Position numbers and translations under genes: made by a program
Shown: piece after piece, positions 28,367 to 38,504 of the stretch
Position numbering within the stretch: position 1 is the first letter of the stretch
Layout of the letters: each line of letters starts with the position of its first letter
Assembly (NCBI RefSeq): GCF_006711645.1
Contig: NZ_CP041247.1
Span: 4,092,001-4,156,000, forward strand
Length of the DNA: 64,000 nt
Source: Klebsiella electrica
Lineage (GTDB): Bacteria; Pseudomonadota; Gammaproteobacteria; Enterobacterales; Enterobacteriaceae
Direction: 5' to 3'
The notes under the pieces: generated by a model
Told to the model about the DNA's origin: nothing
The model's input: the letters and a program-made list of their open reading frames with translations, nothing else
Databases searched by the model: none

Positions 28367-28972
28367 TCACTTATTCCTCCTTTTTTTCTTGTGTAAATCA
28401 ATGTCAAGACGGTTTTCTCGCTCCCATAATCCGGTAAAACGCGCAGCATTGCTGGCCGTATAGCGGACCGTGTGGCGTATATTTCTGTGCCCGAGATAGT
28501 CCTGAATCAGCCGGGTATCAGTGCCCCGCTCTGCCAGTTCGTAACCACAGGCATGTCGCAGCATATGCGGGTGAGTGGCGGTATTCAGCCCGCTACGCTC
28601 GCCGCTATTGCGGACAATGCGCCACGCCTGCTGGCGCGACAGCGGCGTTCCACGAGTGGAGATAAACACGATTTCCGGCAGGATCGGCTTCTGCCAGGTC
28701 TCCCTGACCCGCATCCAGGCCTCCAGAGCCCGTCGTTCATCGGGCATCAGCGGGTGAACAGTGGAAAAGCCTTGTTTGAGGCGGCTCACGATAATGCGAC
28801 CTCCCTGCAGATCAAGATCCCGGAACCGTAGTCCAAGAAGTTCACTGATGCGCAGACCATGACGGAAGGCCAGCAGTATAAGGCAGCAATCGCGGGCACC
28901 GGTTTGCCCGCCGGAGACGGCCTGCATCATGTGGCTGACTTCACGCCAGGTTAGAAATTTACGTTTGCTCAT
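28367..28972 (-). CDS. FimB/FimE-family tyrosine recombinase of the fimbrial switch
   Basis: This 201-residue protein is the size of FimB/FimE, with an intact catalytic set: R41 (HGLRISEL), H136-R139 (HPHMLRH), H162 (LGHRNIRH) and nucleophile Y171. It is transcribed towards the switch and ends 38 bp before the right repeat, as fimE does in E. coli, so inversion could change the 3' end of its own mRNA. The KpcI recombinase of Klebsiella is a known parallel. It ends in a lysine/arginine-rich tail (KKKRRNK). Confidence 0.92.
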   Translation of the reverse strand: MSKRKFLTWREVSHMMQAVSGGQTGARDCCLILLAFRHGLRISELLGLRFRDLDLQGGRIIVSRLKQGFSTVHPLMPDERRALEAWMRVRETWQKPILPEIVFISTRGTPLSRQQAWRIVRNSGERSGLNTATHPHMLRHACGYELAERGTDTRLIQDYLGHRNIRHTVRYTASNAARFTGLWERENRLDIDLHKKKRRNK

Positions 28973-29381
28973 GGAGCACCTCCGTGACGGTCGCTGACCG
29001 TCAGATAAAAAACATTAATAAAAACATGGAAATATCCATTCTGATACTGGACGGGGCGCATAATACACCAGACGGCGTATTTTTCAGGAAAGTATCCAGG
29101 CGCGGAGAACGGGTCAATGACCAGGACAGAAGAAAGGTCAGGCAGCAGGAGAAATTAGTCAGTAAAATGCTATTCCGTTTATTCAAGTATTTCGAACAAT
29201 GCTCCCCAGGGACAAGCAAACTTGATACGCCCCCTTAAGGAGCGAATTTTTCTCTCCATGTCATGTCAATCCTGGCTTTTTCCAGGAGGTATTTTTGAGC
29301 GTTTCCGGTGTGAGATGAAATGCACTGAAATCCCGCGATGCTATTAACCGCATCCGGTCTGAGCATCTGCCCCTGAAATAC
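28973..29381. other. Intergenic region beyond recombinase
   Basis: About 410 bp holding the recombinase promoter region. A plus-strand frame (28984-29238, 84 codons) and a minus-strand frame (29235-29456, 73 codons) are open, but neither shows a family motif or strong ribosome site. I leave them uncalled. Confidence 0.4.
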
Positions 29382-29412
29382 AAAACGCCTGATGATATTC
29401 ATCAGGCGTTTT
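29382..29412. terminator. Strong bidirectional hairpin
   Basis: AAAACGCCTGATGA (29382-29395) and TCATCAGGCGTTTT (29399-29412) are perfect inverted copies with a 3-base loop; A and T runs at both ends allow termination in both directions. It probably marks the right end of the fimbrial module. Confidence 0.8.
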
Positions 29413-29478
29413 ACAGGCAGAAAACTGTCAACCGATATCAGGACTAGCCACGGCAAAAATTAACATCAACACGGAAAT

Positions 29479-29634
29479 ATGTACGCCAGGTACGGGACCG
29501 TGAAGGCGCCGTTCTCCGCCGATAACGGTCACGATATTAACGATCCGCGCAAAGTTATCCGGCAAGGCTTGCTGCCCGTGCGCGAGATGGTCGCCCGCCG
29601 GATCCCGCTATTTGGCTCTCAGAACCGGGGCTAA
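29479..29634 (+). CDS. Short open frame of unknown function (51 aa), possibly a gene remnant
   Basis: ATG at 29479 opens 51 codons with a backbone-like composition (KAPFSADNGHDINDPRKV, then IRQGLLPVREMVARRIPLFG). It looks like true coding sequence, perhaps the C-terminal end of a larger protein cut by the island junction. A hairpin follows at 29675. No family recognised. Confidence 0.3.
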   Translation: MYARYGTVKAPFSADNGHDINDPRKVIRQGLLPVREMVARRIPLFGSQNRG

Positions 29635-29674
29635 GCCCGGCATATCGTTGATGCGTCATCAGATGGTCGCGCTA

Positions 29675-29707
29675 CGCACTCCCCCGGAGTCTCGCCGGGG
29701 GAGTGCG
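29675..29707. terminator. GC-rich hairpin between remnants
   Basis: CGCACTCCCCCGG (29675-29687) pairs perfectly with CCGGGGGAGTGCG (29695-29707). No T-run follows. It sits between the 51-codon frame and the amidohydrolase remnant and could be a relic terminator. Confidence 0.5.
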
Positions 29708-29722
29708 CTAACCTGTCAGAGG

Positions 29723-30891
29723 CTAAAACGCGAAGCAGGAGCAGCCCATCACGCCCCGGAACGCCTGCTCGTCCGACACCGGCAGCGACGACTGACGGGC
29801 AATATCATGCTGATGACCGTGCACGCCGCAGCTGCCGCAGCACTGGTGCATCTGGGCTATCGCCCCGACTTTCGCCGCCGCAGTGTCCCCAGTCCCACCG
29901 GCACCTCCAGCGCCAGCATTTTCGCCACCGGTGGCGTATGCTTAAGCGCCTCTTTGCCATAGCGATCGACAAAATATTCGCCCTGGAAAGCCATTCGGTG
30001 CTGCACCGCGATACCGCCGCCGAGCGCCTTCACGCGCACAATATTCCGCTCGGTAATGGTCTCCGCATGGTCAAAGAACCAGTGCAGGCCGTTAAACGGA
30101 ATATCGCGGTTCACCTTCTCAAAAACATCCAGCATCCGGCTGATGGATTCATCATAGGTGGCATGCAGGTGCTCATCTTCCATCCCTTCCGGCAGGTCAG
30201 GGCGCGATTGCAGGAAATCTTCAAAATCCGCCGCCGGGAAGACCAGCATTTCACCAGCGCCGTTGGCGCGGAAAAAGTCGGTCCCCTGCCCCGGTTTCAG
30301 CATATCGGTCCAGCGTTCGAAATCATCCAGCTCCTGTTTTGGCCGCTGGGTAAACAGGTTATAGGCAATACGCACGGTCATCTGCTGTTGCGCATGCAGC
30401 TGTTCAATAATTTCATAATCTTTCGGATAGTTCTGGAAACCACCCCCGGCATCAATCGCGCTGGTAAGGCCAAGCCGGTTCAGCTCACGCATAAACTGGC
30501 GCGTCGAATTGACCTGCTGCTCCAGCGGCAGTTTCGGCCCTTTCGCCAGGGTCGCGTAGAGGATCATCGCGTTAGGTTTAGCGATCAGCATCCCGGTGGG
30601 GTTACCGCGGCCATCGCGCACCCACTGCGGAGACGGCGTGCGATCGGCCTGATCTTTCAGCGTCCACAGCGCGTCCGCCAGCGACGGAACCCCCTCACAG
30701 CTCAGCTCGAGATTATAATTCAGCCCGCCGCGGATCAGGTGCAGGTGGGAATCGTTGAGACCGGGGATCACCATATGGCCTTGCAGATCGACTATCTGCG
30801 TCCCCTGGGCAGCAAAACTCATGATCCGATCGCTGCTGCCGGTAGCGAGGATCTTGCCGTAGGCGATCGGCCTCATTGAGCAACGCCGCAA
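29723..30891 (-). pseudogene. YtcJ-like amidohydrolase, multiply deleted
   Basis: A long frame (30891-29857) carries recognisable amidohydrolase parts: GKILATGSSDRI, the metal motif in PGLNDSHLHLIRGG, GNPTGMLIAKPNAMIL, and the His segments HWFFDHAE and GGGIAVQHRMAFQG. The usual stretch between QWVR and GNPTG is missing (join near 30618). After VPVGLGT the frame breaks, and a second frame resumes with a Cys/His-rich tail (QMHQCCGSCGVHGHQHD ... GCSCFAF, stop at 29723). From memory that tail matches the ends of full-length relatives. The N-terminus is also short. The gene is therefore dead and lies between the fimbrial island and malZ. Confidence 0.75.
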
Positions 30892-31106
30892 AAGATCTGG
30901 AAAAACAGTCCGTACAGCTGGGAGCTGGCTGGAGCCAGGAAAGAGCTGACCGGCGCAGATATGATTCTCGGCGCCATCAACAAACCACCATCTACGCCCT
31001 ACGGTCGTTGAATATCGCCTGGCGTAGCGATAACGACGGCCTCGCCCAGCGCTGGTGACGGGAGGCGATTCTCCACGACCCGTTTCTGAACCAGCTCTAC
31101 GCCTGA
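30876..31106 (+). pseudogene. Degenerate coding remnant next to malZ
   Basis: One frame reads as protein-like sequence (KDLEKQSVQLGAGWSQERAD, IYALRSLNIAWRSDNDGLAQ), is broken by an in-frame TGA, then resumes [15 protein letters not shown] before a second stop at 31104-31106. The continued coding character after the first stop suggests a decayed gene end. It overlaps the malZ stop by about 10 bases. Family not recognised. Confidence 0.35.
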
Positions 31107-32920
31107 CGGCTAAACCAGACGCAGGCGGAAATAGCGGCCAGGCTCAGGACGCCATCATGCAACGCGCCGACGCCCTCTTTCACCTGCCACTCGCCAACGT
31201 CCAGCAGCGGCGAATCCTCGACAACCACTTCGCAGGCTTCGCCGCGGTTGATGGCGACCAGCACGCGAAGCTGCTTATACACGCGAACAAAGACCACCAC
31301 GTTATCTTCGGCATAAATCACCTGGCAGCCGCCGTATCGCAATGCCTTACTGGCTTTGCGCAGCTTCGCCATTCGCTGATACAGCCCCAGCAGCGCGGTA
31401 TCCTGCAGGGCGGGATCCCACGGGAAGGGTTTACGACAGAAGGGATCGTTGTTGCCATCGACGCCCACTTCATCGCCGTAGTAGATGCACGGTACGCCCG
31501 GCCAGCAAAACAGCCACACGACCGCCAGCGGCAGGCGGGCGATATCTTTGCCCAGCAGCGACTTAAAGCGTGCGGTATCGTGGCTGTCGAGCTGGTTAAA
31601 CATCCGCAGCTGCTGTTGATGCGACAGCCCGGCGCGGTAGTTATCCATCCAGGCGACGCAGGTCTGCGCATCAATCTTCTGCGGGTCGTAAGAGATATCG
31701 GTATTAGCGAGGAACCCCCACAGCGGGAAGGTAAAACCGCGGTAGTTCATGGCGGCATCTTCAGCGTCCGCCTGGAGCCACTGGCGGGCGTCGCCAAAAT
31801 GTTCGCCAAAGACAAAGGCGTCGGGCTGGGCCTGCTTCGCCGCCGCGGTAATACCGGCAATATGGCGCAGGTTGTTGCGCGCCCCGCCGCCTTCGCCCAG
31901 CATATGCACCACGTCCAGCCGCCAGCCGTCCATGCTCCACGGCGCCTTCAACCAGTGGCGGACAATGCTGTCTTCTCCGGCGTAGATTTCATTCACCAGG
32001 CTCGCGGACTGGTAATCCAGCTTAGGCAGACTGGCGTAGCCCAGCCAGCTATGCGCTTCACCTTCTGGCGAGAGGGTAAACCAGTCGCGCCACGGCGAAT
32101 CGGCATGGTGACACGCCCCGCTGCTGCTGCGCTGGTGGCGGTCGAACCAGGCGTGCGAATCGCCGGTATGGTTAAACACGCCGTCGAGGATCAGACGCAT
32201 CCCTTCCCGCTGCGTATTGTGGCGCAGACGCAGCAGCGCGCCATCGCCGCCGAATTGCGGATCGACGCGGCGGTAATCTTCGGTATCGTATTTATGCACG
32301 CTGGGGGCGACAAATACCGGGTTCAGATAGAGCGCGGTCACGCCAAGCTGTTTGAGATACGGCAGCTTCTCGCTGATCCCATCCAGGTCGCCGCCGTAGA
32401 ATGTCGACCCGCCCGCTTCGCCGGTTAACGGCTCATCCCACGATTTCCGCACGATGTCGTGCCCGGCGGCGTGATGATAATAGACCCGATCCTGCTCCGC
32501 TTCTCGCGGCTCGCTGCGCGCAAAACGGTCAGGGAAAATTTGATAAAAGACCTGATCGGCCACCCACTGCGGGCCGCTATCCGGTAGATCGACGGCGAAC
32601 TGTTCCAGTCGCGCCGGCGGGAAACGGTTAAAGCCCTGCGGCGTAAACCAGCGCTGACGATCGGCCCACAGCAGCTTAAAACTGTAGCGCCGACGCGGCT
32701 GACCGCCGGCAAGATTGAGTTCGCCCCGCCACGCCACAACGCCCGGATACGGCTCCTGGCGCAGTCGGCGCATCGGCAGCGAGAGCTCTTCATTGTCTTC
32801 TTCCGCACGCAACGTCACCCGCTGCGGCAGATTATCGCCGCTGAGCCATAAAGTGATAAAGAGTCGTTCCTGCTGCTCCTTGATAAACGGAGCCACAGGC
32901 AGGTGCCATGCCTTCAACAT
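31097..32920 (-). CDS. malZ: Maltodextrin glucosidase MalZ
   Basis: MalZ removes glucose from the reducing end of maltodextrins in the cytoplasm. The start at 32920 (MLKAWHLPV) was chosen for AGAGAGGA at 6-base spacing. The GH13 catalytic motifs are present: [10 protein letters not shown], the nucleophile Asp in [12 protein letters not shown], the acid Glu in VFGEHFGD and [10 protein letters not shown]. It matches E. coli MalZ throughout at 607 residues. It normally belongs to the MalT regulon; I did not identify a MalT box. Confidence 0.96.
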   Translation of the reverse strand: MLKAWHLPVAPFIKEQQERLFITLWLSGDNLPQRVTLRAEEDNEELSLPMRRLRQEPYPGVVAWRGELNLAGGQPRRRYSFKLLWADRQRWFTPQGFNRFPPARLEQFAVDLPDSGPQWVADQVFYQIFPDRFARSEPREAEQDRVYYHHAAGHDIVRKSWDEPLTGEAGGSTFYGGDLDGISEKLPYLKQLGVTALYLNPVFVAPSVHKYDTEDYRRVDPQFGGDGALLRLRHNTQREGMRLILDGVFNHTGDSHAWFDRHQRSSSGACHHADSPWRDWFTLSPEGEAHSWLGYASLPKLDYQSASLVNEIYAGEDSIVRHWLKAPWSMDGWRLDVVHMLGEGGGARNNLRHIAGITAAAKQAQPDAFVFGEHFGDARQWLQADAEDAAMNYRGFTFPLWGFLANTDISYDPQKIDAQTCVAWMDNYRAGLSHQQQLRMFNQLDSHDTARFKSLLGKDIARLPLAVVWLFCWPGVPCIYYGDEVGVDGNNDPFCRKPFPWDPALQDTALLGLYQRMAKLRKASKALRYGGCQVIYAEDNVVVFVRVYKQLRVLVAINRGEACEVVVEDSPLLDVGEWQVKEGVGALHDGVLSLAAISACVWFSRQA

Positions 32921-33056
32921 CGTCATTCCTCTCTCTTTAGAATGGGCACACCTTGCCACAGCCCACAGGCGTATGACTCATCATCACAGGAATTATTGGG
33001 GGAGGATAACGGGGGTGGAGAACGCGCCTGCCAAATCCGGCAGGCGCGGGGACACG

Positions 33057-34430
33057 TTACTGCGCCTGCGCCAGCTGACGGTCGCGGCGGGTTTTCAACT
33101 GCCAGCCAGCCAGCAGCAGCACAATCCAGGCGAAACCGACGTACAGCGAGATACGGGTATCCGGATGGTAGCCAATCAGCGCAATAATAAAGACGAGGAA
33201 CACCAGGCCCACGGCGGTGGTGGTTATGCCGCCCGGCACTTTAAACTTCAGCGCTTTCGCCTCTTCCGGCGACAGACGACGGCGGAAAGCAATCTGCGAC
33301 AGCAGGATCATTATCCACACCCAGACGGTGGCGAAAGTGGCCAGCGACGCAATCACCAGGAAGACGTTTTCCGGCATGATGTAGTTAAGATAGACCGCAA
33401 ACAGCAGCGCAACGGTCATCACCATCACCGTCACCCACGGGATCCCGCGACGCGAGGTTTTGGCGAAAATCTTCGGCGCGCTGCCCTGCTCGGCCATCCC
33501 GTGCAGCATACGCCCGACGCCGAATACGTCGCTGTTAATCGCCGACAGCGAGGCGGTCAACACCACAAAGTTAAGGATACTGGCAGCAAACGCGATACCC
33601 ATATGCTGGAAAGTCAGAACGAACGGGCTGCCGTCAGTACCCACCTGATTCCACGGATAAATGGACATAATCACGAACAGCGTGCCCACATAGAACACCA
33701 GGATGCGCATCGGAACCGAATTAATCGCGCGCGGAATGGATTTCTCCGGGTCTTTCGCCTCGCCGGCGGTGATGCCGATAATCTCTATCCCGCCGTAGGC
33801 GAACATCACCATCTGCAGCGACATGACCATTCCCAGCCAGCCGTTGCTGAAGAAGCCGCCATTGCTCCACAGATTATGGATGCCGGTAGGCTGCCCGCCG
33901 TTACCGATACCCCAGATAATGATGCCGAAACCGGCAATAATCATGATGATGATGGTGGCGACTTTAAAGAACGAGAACCAGAACTCCAGCTCGCCGAAGA
34001 CCTTAACGCTCATCAGATTGACGGCGCAGATAACCAGCACCACGCTGAGCACCCAGATCCAGTGCGGGACCGTCGGAAACCAGACGCCCATATAAATCCC
34101 GAACGCCGTCACGTCGGCAATCGCCACAATCAGAATTTCAAAACAGTAGGTCCAGCCGGTGATATAGCCCGCCAGCGGGCCGAGATAATCCTGCGCATAG
34201 CGCGAAAATGAGCTGGCGGCAGGGTTATGTACCGACATTTCGCCCAGCGCGCGCATAATGATATACGCGGCCACCCCGCCGATAATATAGGCCAGCAGGA
34301 CGCTCGGGCCGGCCATTTTAATGGCGTCGGCTGAACCATAGAACAGGCCGGTACCAATCGCGGATCCCAGCGCCATAAAGCGGATATGCCGGGTACTTAG
34401 CCCGCGCTTAAGTTTGTTACTACTTTCCAT
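33057..34430 (-). CDS. proY: Amino-acid permease ProY
   Basis: A 457-residue APC-superfamily transporter with 12 predicted membrane helices, close to E. coli ProY in length and sequence ([20 protein letters not shown], the substrate-binding loop region of helix 1). It is annotated as a proline-specific permease; evidence for its substrate in E. coli is limited. It lies downstream of brnQ on the same strand, separated by a terminator. Confidence 0.92.
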   Translation of the reverse strand: MESSNKLKRGLSTRHIRFMALGSAIGTGLFYGSADAIKMAGPSVLLAYIIGGVAAYIIMRALGEMSVHNPAASSFSRYAQDYLGPLAGYITGWTYCFEILIVAIADVTAFGIYMGVWFPTVPHWIWVLSVVLVICAVNLMSVKVFGELEFWFSFFKVATIIIMIIAGFGIIIWGIGNGGQPTGIHNLWSNGGFFSNGWLGMVMSLQMVMFAYGGIEIIGITAGEAKDPEKSIPRAINSVPMRILVFYVGTLFVIMSIYPWNQVGTDGSPFVLTFQHMGIAFAASILNFVVLTASLSAINSDVFGVGRMLHGMAEQGSAPKIFAKTSRRGIPWVTVMVMTVALLFAVYLNYIMPENVFLVIASLATFATVWVWIMILLSQIAFRRRLSPEEAKALKFKVPGGITTTAVGLVFLVFIIALIGYHPDTRISLYVGFAWIVLLLAGWQLKTRRDRQLAQAQ

Positions 34431-34494
34431 CGTATTCCATGCCGTTTTTCTCTTCAGGTCTTCAGCGGAGCAAGCCCTAAAAGAGGATTACCTG

Positions 34495-34529
34495 AAAAAC
34501 AAAAAACCACGGGACCCAAAGCCCCGTGG
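34495..34529 (-). terminator. Intrinsic terminator after brnQ
   Basis: On the minus strand CCACGGGG pairs with CCCGTGG around a short loop (34529-34507), followed by TTTTTTG. It lies between brnQ and proY. Confidence 0.8.
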
Positions 34530-34553
34530 CTTAACACTGATTAAAACCGCCGC

Positions 34554-35873
34554 TTAATGCGCGCTGGAGGTCACCTGCCGTCCTGCCGCGCGGTCCCAGA
34601 TCGCCGCCAGAACCATCATCACCGCGGTAGGCATCAGCCAGGCCAGACCCTGTTCAGCCAGCGGCAGACGCGAGGTCCAGGCCGGTAACATGTCGGCGAA
34701 CGCCGACGATTTAATGCCGTCGATGATACCAAACATCAGGCTGATAAACATGGCCGGCGCAATGACGCGGGACGAATTATGCCACCAGTTGCGGGTAAAG
34801 CTTAAGACCACCAGGGCGATACAAGGCGGATAGATAGCCGTCAATACCGGAATCGAAATCTGAATCAGATGGCTCAGACCGAGATTGGAGACCGCCATCG
34901 AGAAAATACCGAGGATAAACACCAGCGTACGATAGGATAACGGCAGGTACTGCGCAAAGAACTCTGCGCAAGCGCAGGTCAGGCCCACCGCGGTCACCAG
35001 ACAAGCGATGAAAATCAGCGCCGCCAGCATAAAGCTCCCCGCGCCACCGAAGGTGTGCTGGACATAGGCATGCAGAATCGCCGCGCCGTTGGCGGATTGC
35101 TCCACCAGCGTTGCGCTATCAGACCCGAGGCGGAACAGCGCCAGATACAGCAGCGTCAGCCCCACACCGGCCATCAGCCCGGCCCAGACGGTGTAGCGAG
35201 TCAGCAGGCGCGCTTCACTTACGCCGCGGGAACGCGCGGCGTTAACAATGACGATACCGAAGACCATTGCGCCAAGCGTATCCATGGTCAGATAGCCGTT
35301 GACGAAGCCGTTAGAGAACGGCGCGGTGCGGTAAGCTTCCAGCGCATTGCTGATTGGGCCAGCCGGCCAGATCATTGCCGCCACGGACAAAATGATCAGG
35401 GCGATAATTTTCAACGGAGCAAGGAAATTGCCCACCGTATCCAGCAGTTTGCCCGGATAGAGCGAGACGAGGATCACCAGCGCGAAGTAGATCACGCTGT
35501 AAATCATCAGCGGCATCTCGCCATCGCCGGTCAGCGGGGCAATCCCGACTTCAAAAGAGACCGTTGCGGTACGCGGCGTCGCAAACAGCGGGCCAACGGC
35601 CAGATAGCAGACCACGGCCAGCAGGATGCCGGCCACTTTGCCGATCGGCGTACTCAGGCTTTCCACGCCACCGCCGACTTTCGCCAGCGCCACCACCGTC
35701 AGCACCGGTAAACCCACGGCGGTAATCAGAAAGCCAATAGCGGCGGTCCAGACGTGTTCACCAGCCTGTAAACCGACCATCGGAGGGAAGATAATGTTGC
35801 CTGCGCCAACGAACAACGCGAAGGTCATAAAGCCCAACGCGATAATGTCGCGAGATTTTAACTGATGGGTCAT
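34554..35873 (-). CDS. brnQ: Branched-chain amino-acid transporter BrnQ
   Basis: A sodium- or proton-coupled carrier for leucine, isoleucine and valine (LIVCS family). Its 439 residues contain about 12 membrane helices; the N-terminal region [20 protein letters not shown] is the family hallmark. Length and order phoR-brnQ-proY agree with E. coli. Confidence 0.95.
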   Translation of the reverse strand: MTHQLKSRDIIALGFMTFALFVGAGNIIFPPMVGLQAGEHVWTAAIGFLITAVGLPVLTVVALAKVGGGVESLSTPIGKVAGILLAVVCYLAVGPLFATPRTATVSFEVGIAPLTGDGEMPLMIYSVIYFALVILVSLYPGKLLDTVGNFLAPLKIIALIILSVAAMIWPAGPISNALEAYRTAPFSNGFVNGYLTMDTLGAMVFGIVIVNAARSRGVSEARLLTRYTVWAGLMAGVGLTLLYLALFRLGSDSATLVEQSANGAAILHAYVQHTFGGAGSFMLAALIFIACLVTAVGLTCACAEFFAQYLPLSYRTLVFILGIFSMAVSNLGLSHLIQISIPVLTAIYPPCIALVVLSFTRNWWHNSSRVIAPAMFISLMFGIIDGIKSSAFADMLPAWTSRLPLAEQGLAWLMPTAVMMVLAAIWDRAAGRQVTSSAH

Positions 35874-36232
35874 AAATTCATTACTGCCTGTGGATGTGGT
35901 GTTGTTAACAAACGGAAAAAAACCGTGTCTTCCCCTGAGGGAGGATACCGCGGTGGTTGCCGGAAAAATCAGCGGGATATGCTCCCGAATACGCGTGGGA
36001 AAGAATTGTTTTTTGAATTACCACGCAAAAACAGTCTGTCTGCGACAGCATGGGGGGCAATTTAAACGCTTATAACGTTTTAATGCAAGGCGGGATCGCA
36101 AAAGCAGATGATTATGCTAAGTCTACTTTAAGGAGTGGGATTATTGACCATATCATAGGAAAACCTCCGGCTAATCATGCGAACAAAAAAGCAGCGGACG
36201 TTCATTAATTACGCGGCTAAAAAGTGACGACA
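35874..36232. other. Intergenic region upstream of brnQ
   Basis: About 360 bp between brnQ and the phoR terminator. It must contain the brnQ promoter and includes AT-rich stretches near 36060-36090, but no gene or clear operator is recognised. Confidence 0.5.
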
Positions 36233-36262
36233 AACGAAAATGACCAGCCGAAGCTGGTCATT
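36233..36262 (-). terminator. Intrinsic terminator after phoR
   Basis: On the minus strand AATGACCAGC and GCTGGTCATT (36262-36239) form a 10-bp stem with a 4-base loop, followed by a short T-rich run. It lies about 27 bp after the phoR stop. Confidence 0.7.
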
Positions 36263-36288
36263 GGCAAGTCATGTTGACAACGGCGCGC

Positions 36289-37584
36289 TCAGGCGCTTTT
36301 TTTGGCAATTAAACGTTCCGGGAGTAAGAAGCTAAACCGCGTCCCCTGGCCTACCGTACTCTCAATTTCCAGGCGACTATCGTGATGATTCACCGCATGT
36401 TTCACGATGGCCAGCCCAAGGCCGCTGCCGCCGGTTTGCCGCGAACGCGCCTTATCCACGCGATAAAATCGCTCGGTCAGACGCGGAATATGCTCAGGCG
36501 CAATCCCCGGACCATTATCCTCAACGCTGAACAACGCGCCATGCGGCGCCCGCTGCCAACTGACGGTAATCTCCGTCCCCGCAGGCGTATGGTTGATCGC
36601 GTTATACACCAGATTGGACACCGCGCTGCGCAGCTGCTCTTCGTTACCCAGTACCAGCAACGTCTCATCGACGTGGAAGTGGATCGTCTGCTTCTGCTGG
36701 CTGAGCGTCTGCGCTTCTCGCTCCACCACCCGCAGCATCATCGGCACGTCGATTTTGTCATTCATGACCAGCGTCGGCGCCGCTTCAATCCGCGACAGCG
36801 TCAGCAGCTGTTTGACTAAACCCTCCATGCGCTGGGTTTGTTCGCGCATCGTATGCAGCGCTTTTTCGCGCGTCGTCCCTTCCAGCTCCTGCTCCTGCAT
36901 CATCTCCAGATAACCCTGCAGCACCGTTAACGGCGTGCGCAGCTCGTGGCTGACGTTGGCAAAAAAGTTGCGCCGCGCGCCTTCCAGCTGATGCATCTGC
37001 GTCACATCGCGCGCCACCATCAGCCACTGTTTGTCGCTGTAGGACATCACGCGGATCTCCAGATGACGGGAAGTATTGAGGATCAGATTGAGCGGTTTTG
37101 AGAAATTCCTGTTTTTGAGGTAGTTAGCAAATTCAGGATAGCGCAGGAGATTGAGAATATTTTGGCCGCTGTCGTCCGGCCAGCGCAGATTCAGGATCTG
37201 CTGAGCCAGGCCATTACACCAGAAAATAGCCCCCTCTTCCGTCGTCAGCACCACCGCATCGGGCAAAGATTCCGCCCCGCTACGAAAGCGTTTGATCAGA
37301 TTGCCCAGCTCGCGTCGGCGCTTTTTATTGCGCATCTGCATCTGGTGAAGGCCGTAGAGCAGCGGTTCCCAGCTGCCTCGCCCCGGCGGCGGCGTCATGC
37401 TACGGTCGACCCATAGCCACCATGAAAGACGTAATAAATTCCAGAAATGCCAGATGAGAAGTCCGGTGACTGCCGCCAGCAAAAACCACGGCAGATAACC
37501 CACTACCGCCCCGAGAATCAGGGCCGGGATACAACATAAGAAAAGCTCAAGCGCCAGCCTTTTCCATGACAGCCGTTCCAGCAC
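36289..37584 (-). CDS. phoR: Phosphate-sensing histidine kinase PhoR
   Basis: PhoR phosphorylates PhoB under phosphate starvation. The 431-residue chain has two N-terminal membrane helices (about 10-50), a PAS domain (about 105-190), the H-box with His213 in [11 protein letters not shown], and an ATPase domain with [18 protein letters not shown] and [12 protein letters not shown]. It follows phoB by 21 bp in the usual operon. Confidence 0.97.
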   Translation of the reverse strand: MLERLSWKRLALELFLCCIPALILGAVVGYLPWFLLAAVTGLLIWHFWNLLRLSWWLWVDRSMTPPPGRGSWEPLLYGLHQMQMRNKKRRRELGNLIKRFRSGAESLPDAVVLTTEEGAIFWCNGLAQQILNLRWPDDSGQNILNLLRYPEFANYLKNRNFSKPLNLILNTSRHLEIRVMSYSDKQWLMVARDVTQMHQLEGARRNFFANVSHELRTPLTVLQGYLEMMQEQELEGTTREKALHTMREQTQRMEGLVKQLLTLSRIEAAPTLVMNDKIDVPMMLRVVEREAQTLSQQKQTIHFHVDETLLVLGNEEQLRSAVSNLVYNAINHTPAGTEITVSWQRAPHGALFSVEDNGPGIAPEHIPRLTERFYRVDKARSRQTGGSGLGLAIVKHAVNHHDSRLEIESTVGQGTRFSFLLPERLIAKKSA

Positions 37585-37605
37585 GGTTCACACTCCTGTC
37601 GAGAT

Positions 37606-38295
37606 TCAGAAACGGGCGGAGAAACGATATCCCGTGCCGCGGACCGTCTGTACCATCCGGTCATGTCCGCTATGTTCCAGCGCTTTGCGCAGACGACGAA
37701 TATGCACATCCACCGTTCTGTCTTCTACATACACATTGGTCCCCCAGACGTGATTCAGCAGCTGTTCGCGGCTGTAGACGCGTTCCGGGTGAGTCATAAA
37801 GAAGTGTAATAATTTAAACTCCGTCGGCCCCATGTCCAGCGGACTTTCACCGGTCATCACGCGGTGGGAGGAAGGATCAAGGCTAAGCCCTTGCATTTCA
37901 ATCACTTCTTCCACTGCCATCGGCGAAATACGGCGCATCACCGCTTTGATTCGCGCCACCAGCTCTTTCGGTGAAAAAGGCTTGGTGATGTAATCATCGG
38001 CGCCGGTTTCCAGACCACGCACGCGATCCTCTTCTTCGCCGCGCGCGGTGAGCATGACCACCGGAATATCGCGGGTCATCGCCTCACGCTTCAGCAGCTT
38101 GATAAACTGCAGACCCGATCCGCCCGGCAGCATCCAGTCGAGGAGAATCAAATCAGGCCAGGGTTCATTGAGTTGACTCACCGCACTGTCATAATCTTCC
38201 GCCTCGACGGGCTGAAAGCCGTTTTGCTCCAGAACAAAGCAGACCATTTCGCGGATCGGAGCTTCATCTTCAACGACCAGAATTCTTCTCGCCAT
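37606..38295 (-). CDS. phoB: Phosphate-regulon response regulator PhoB
   Basis: PhoB activates the Pho regulon. Its 229 residues comprise a receiver domain with phospho-acceptor Asp53 in [10 protein letters not shown] and the conserved Lys in ITKPFSP, and an OmpR-type winged helix at the C-terminus ([18 protein letters not shown]). A Pho box upstream indicates autoregulation, and phoA in this window is another target. Confidence 0.98.
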   Translation of the reverse strand: MARRILVVEDEAPIREMVCFVLEQNGFQPVEAEDYDSAVSQLNEPWPDLILLDWMLPGGSGLQFIKLLKREAMTRDIPVVMLTARGEEEDRVRGLETGADDYITKPFSPKELVARIKAVMRRISPMAVEEVIEMQGLSLDPSSHRVMTGESPLDMGPTEFKLLHFFMTHPERVYSREQLLNHVWGTNVYVEDRTVDVHIRRLRKALEHSGHDRMVQTVRGTGYRFSARF

Positions 38296-38339
38296 TATTT
38301 ACCCTGTATTTTTTAGCCATCAGTATAGAGTGCGGCGCC

Positions 38340-38373
38340 ATTATGCGTCAGTTTTGTGACAGATTTATGAAGA
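38340..38373 (-). promoter_or_regulatory. Pho box and -10 of the phoBR promoter
   Basis: On the minus strand TCTTCAT-AAAT-CTGTCAC (38373-38356) matches the two 7-bp PhoB direct repeats with a 4-bp spacer. A -10-like CATAAT (38345-38340) follows at 10 bp, the expected spacing for PhoB-dependent promoters. Confidence 0.8.
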
Positions 38374-38504
38374 AAATGACCGTCATATGATAGCGGATTT
38401 TGAATAATGACAAGGAGTAACAATCGATCCTGCCGGTGTTTAGAGGGCAACCTGCGGGATGACAGGTATATAATGCGCCAATGCTTTTTCGCCAGGGAAT
38501 ACTT

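Noticed and set aside
28984..29456. Two open frames (plus 28984-29238, minus 29235-29456)
   Set aside because: No motif, no strong ribosome site, and atypical composition in an AT-rich spacer.
29938..30879. 313-codon plus-strand open frame
   Set aside because: Antisense shadow of the amidohydrolase remnant.
31055..32428. 457-codon plus-strand open frame
   Set aside because: Fully antisense to malZ, whose homology is unmistakable.
32715..34211. 498-codon plus-strand open frame
   Set aside because: It is antisense to proY and malZ, is rich in His/Arg/Gln, and has no family features; such frames arise from the third-position GC bias of the opposite genes.
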